Shown here: piece by piece, positions 63,287-64,000 of the stretch
Layout: each line of letters starts with the position of its first letter
How positions within the stretch are numbered: the first letter of the stretch is position 1
Assembly (NCBI RefSeq): GCF_028858725.1
Contig: NC_084776.1
Span: forward strand, 4,650,001-4,714,000
Direction: 5' to 3'
DNA length: 64,000 nt
Source of the DNA: Colius striatus
Lineage: Eukaryota; Chordata; Aves; Coliiformes; Coliidae
Notes under the pieces: generated by a model
What the model was told of the DNA's origin: nothing
The model's input: only the letters and a program-made list of their open reading frames with translations
Database searches by the model: none
Translations under genes and position numbers: made by a program

Positions 63287-64000
63287 AACATGCACTTACA
63301 GTAACCACATGACTATTTACTGTAGGTGCCTACTTTGCCTAACATTAGCTATTCACTGGAAATCCTGTTTGTGGTTAGGAAGACATTGCTGCTTTTTCCA
63401 CATGTAAATAGCCACTTCCCTATGAAGTGGCCTAAAATCTGTGCTGAAAATAATGCAGGAAGTACATCCCAGAGTGTACCACTGGTCCAAATGAAGTCCT
63501 GCAATACAAGAGTCTCTGTTCAGTACCTCAGCTCACTTTTAAGAGTGTAGGTGTACTCTATACTTCATATCCCAATATAGACTATCTCCCTATTCCATGT
63601 GCAGCATTCTGCTGTAGCAGCATTGACTCTGGTGTCTGGGGAACACCCTTCAATTAGAGCAATGTTATTGAATCAATTTATCTTTTCTAAAAATGTCTCA
63701 GCAGCCATCCTTGGTCTGACCTTACAGTATTCACCAGCATCACTTGAAATCTCCATTGACTCTCATTAGTCTTGACATAAGACTTTTCATTAGACTTTTC
63801 TGGACAACGAGAACTCTCTCTTTGATCAAAAATAAAACAACAAACAGTGTTATCAGGTGAGTCATGTGAGGCTTGGCTAATTCTGGTCCAGCAGCACAGG
63901 CATTATTTATACACCGCAGTTAATTTCTCACCATGGAACTGCAACATCATTTCACTTGATCCAGAGCCCTTTTTGCCTTTGATGGTAATTTCTATCTATT

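Larger units (their letters stand above)
56050..64000. other. Intergenic desert to the right edge
   Basis: No gene recognised and NOG not reached. Contents: a GC-richer block at 57300-57610, a possible CR1 trace at 58716-58745, several short pieces like the relic palindrome (gtttacaccagc at about 59590, gggtgtaaactggca at about 62507, gatttacaccagtga at about 62827), the GGGAA array and a terminal AT microsatellite. Confidence 0.65.

Noticed and set aside
1..64000. CRISPR arrays, operons, tRNA or rRNA genes
   Set aside because: No spaced direct repeats, ribosome-binding sites or recognisable tRNA/rRNA sequence; the DNA is vertebrate nuclear.

Overview
The window looks like nuclear DNA of a sauropsid vertebrate, most probably a bird. 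It has intron-rich genes with GT-AG splice sites, CpG-island promoters in otherwise CpG-poor DNA, few interspersed repeats, truncated CR1 LINE 3' ends with the typical tail (GGTCCCTTCCAAC...ATTCTRTG), and worn MIR-like relics. The species cannot be named from the sequence.

Region 1 (1-9.2 kb): the minus strand carries ten consecutive coding exons of DGKE (diacylglycerol kinase epsilon). They run from the start codon at 8465 to the exon ending at 216. All splice phases agree and give 506 codons. The last roughly 60 residues lie beyond the left edge. The start sits at the edge of a CpG island (about 8.0-9.18 kb).

Region 2 (9.2-14.95 kb): head to head with DGKE on the plus strand is the avian counterpart of human C17orf67 (UPF0450), a 90-residue predicted secreted protein in three coding exons. 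This pairing matches the human 17q22 order as I recall it (NOG, C17orf67, DGKE, TRIM25). The shared CpG island between the two genes is the likely bidirectional promoter.

Region 3 (14.95-64 kb): about 49 kb with no recognisable protein-coding gene, consistent with the C17orf67-NOG gene desert. It holds several CR1 tails, MIR-like fragments, remnants of an old palindromic repeat, microsatellites (including a 20-unit GGGAA array), a 15-bp-period GC minisatellite, two orphan CpG islands (about 41.0-41.5 kb and 54.95-55.62 kb) that could be promoters of unannotated or non-coding transcripts, and short CpG-retaining segments that I list as low-confidence candidate conserved regulatory elements. 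NOG itself was not found in the window.

DGKE phosphorylates arachidonoyl-diacylglycerol at membranes in the phosphatidylinositol cycle. C17orf67 has no established function. Nothing shows that they work together beyond sharing a promoter region. I did not find a clearly new biological system. The most suggestive item is that the C17orf67 protein has the layout of a small processed secreted peptide: signal peptide, RTRR furin-like site, and a C-terminal HCxxHC motif.
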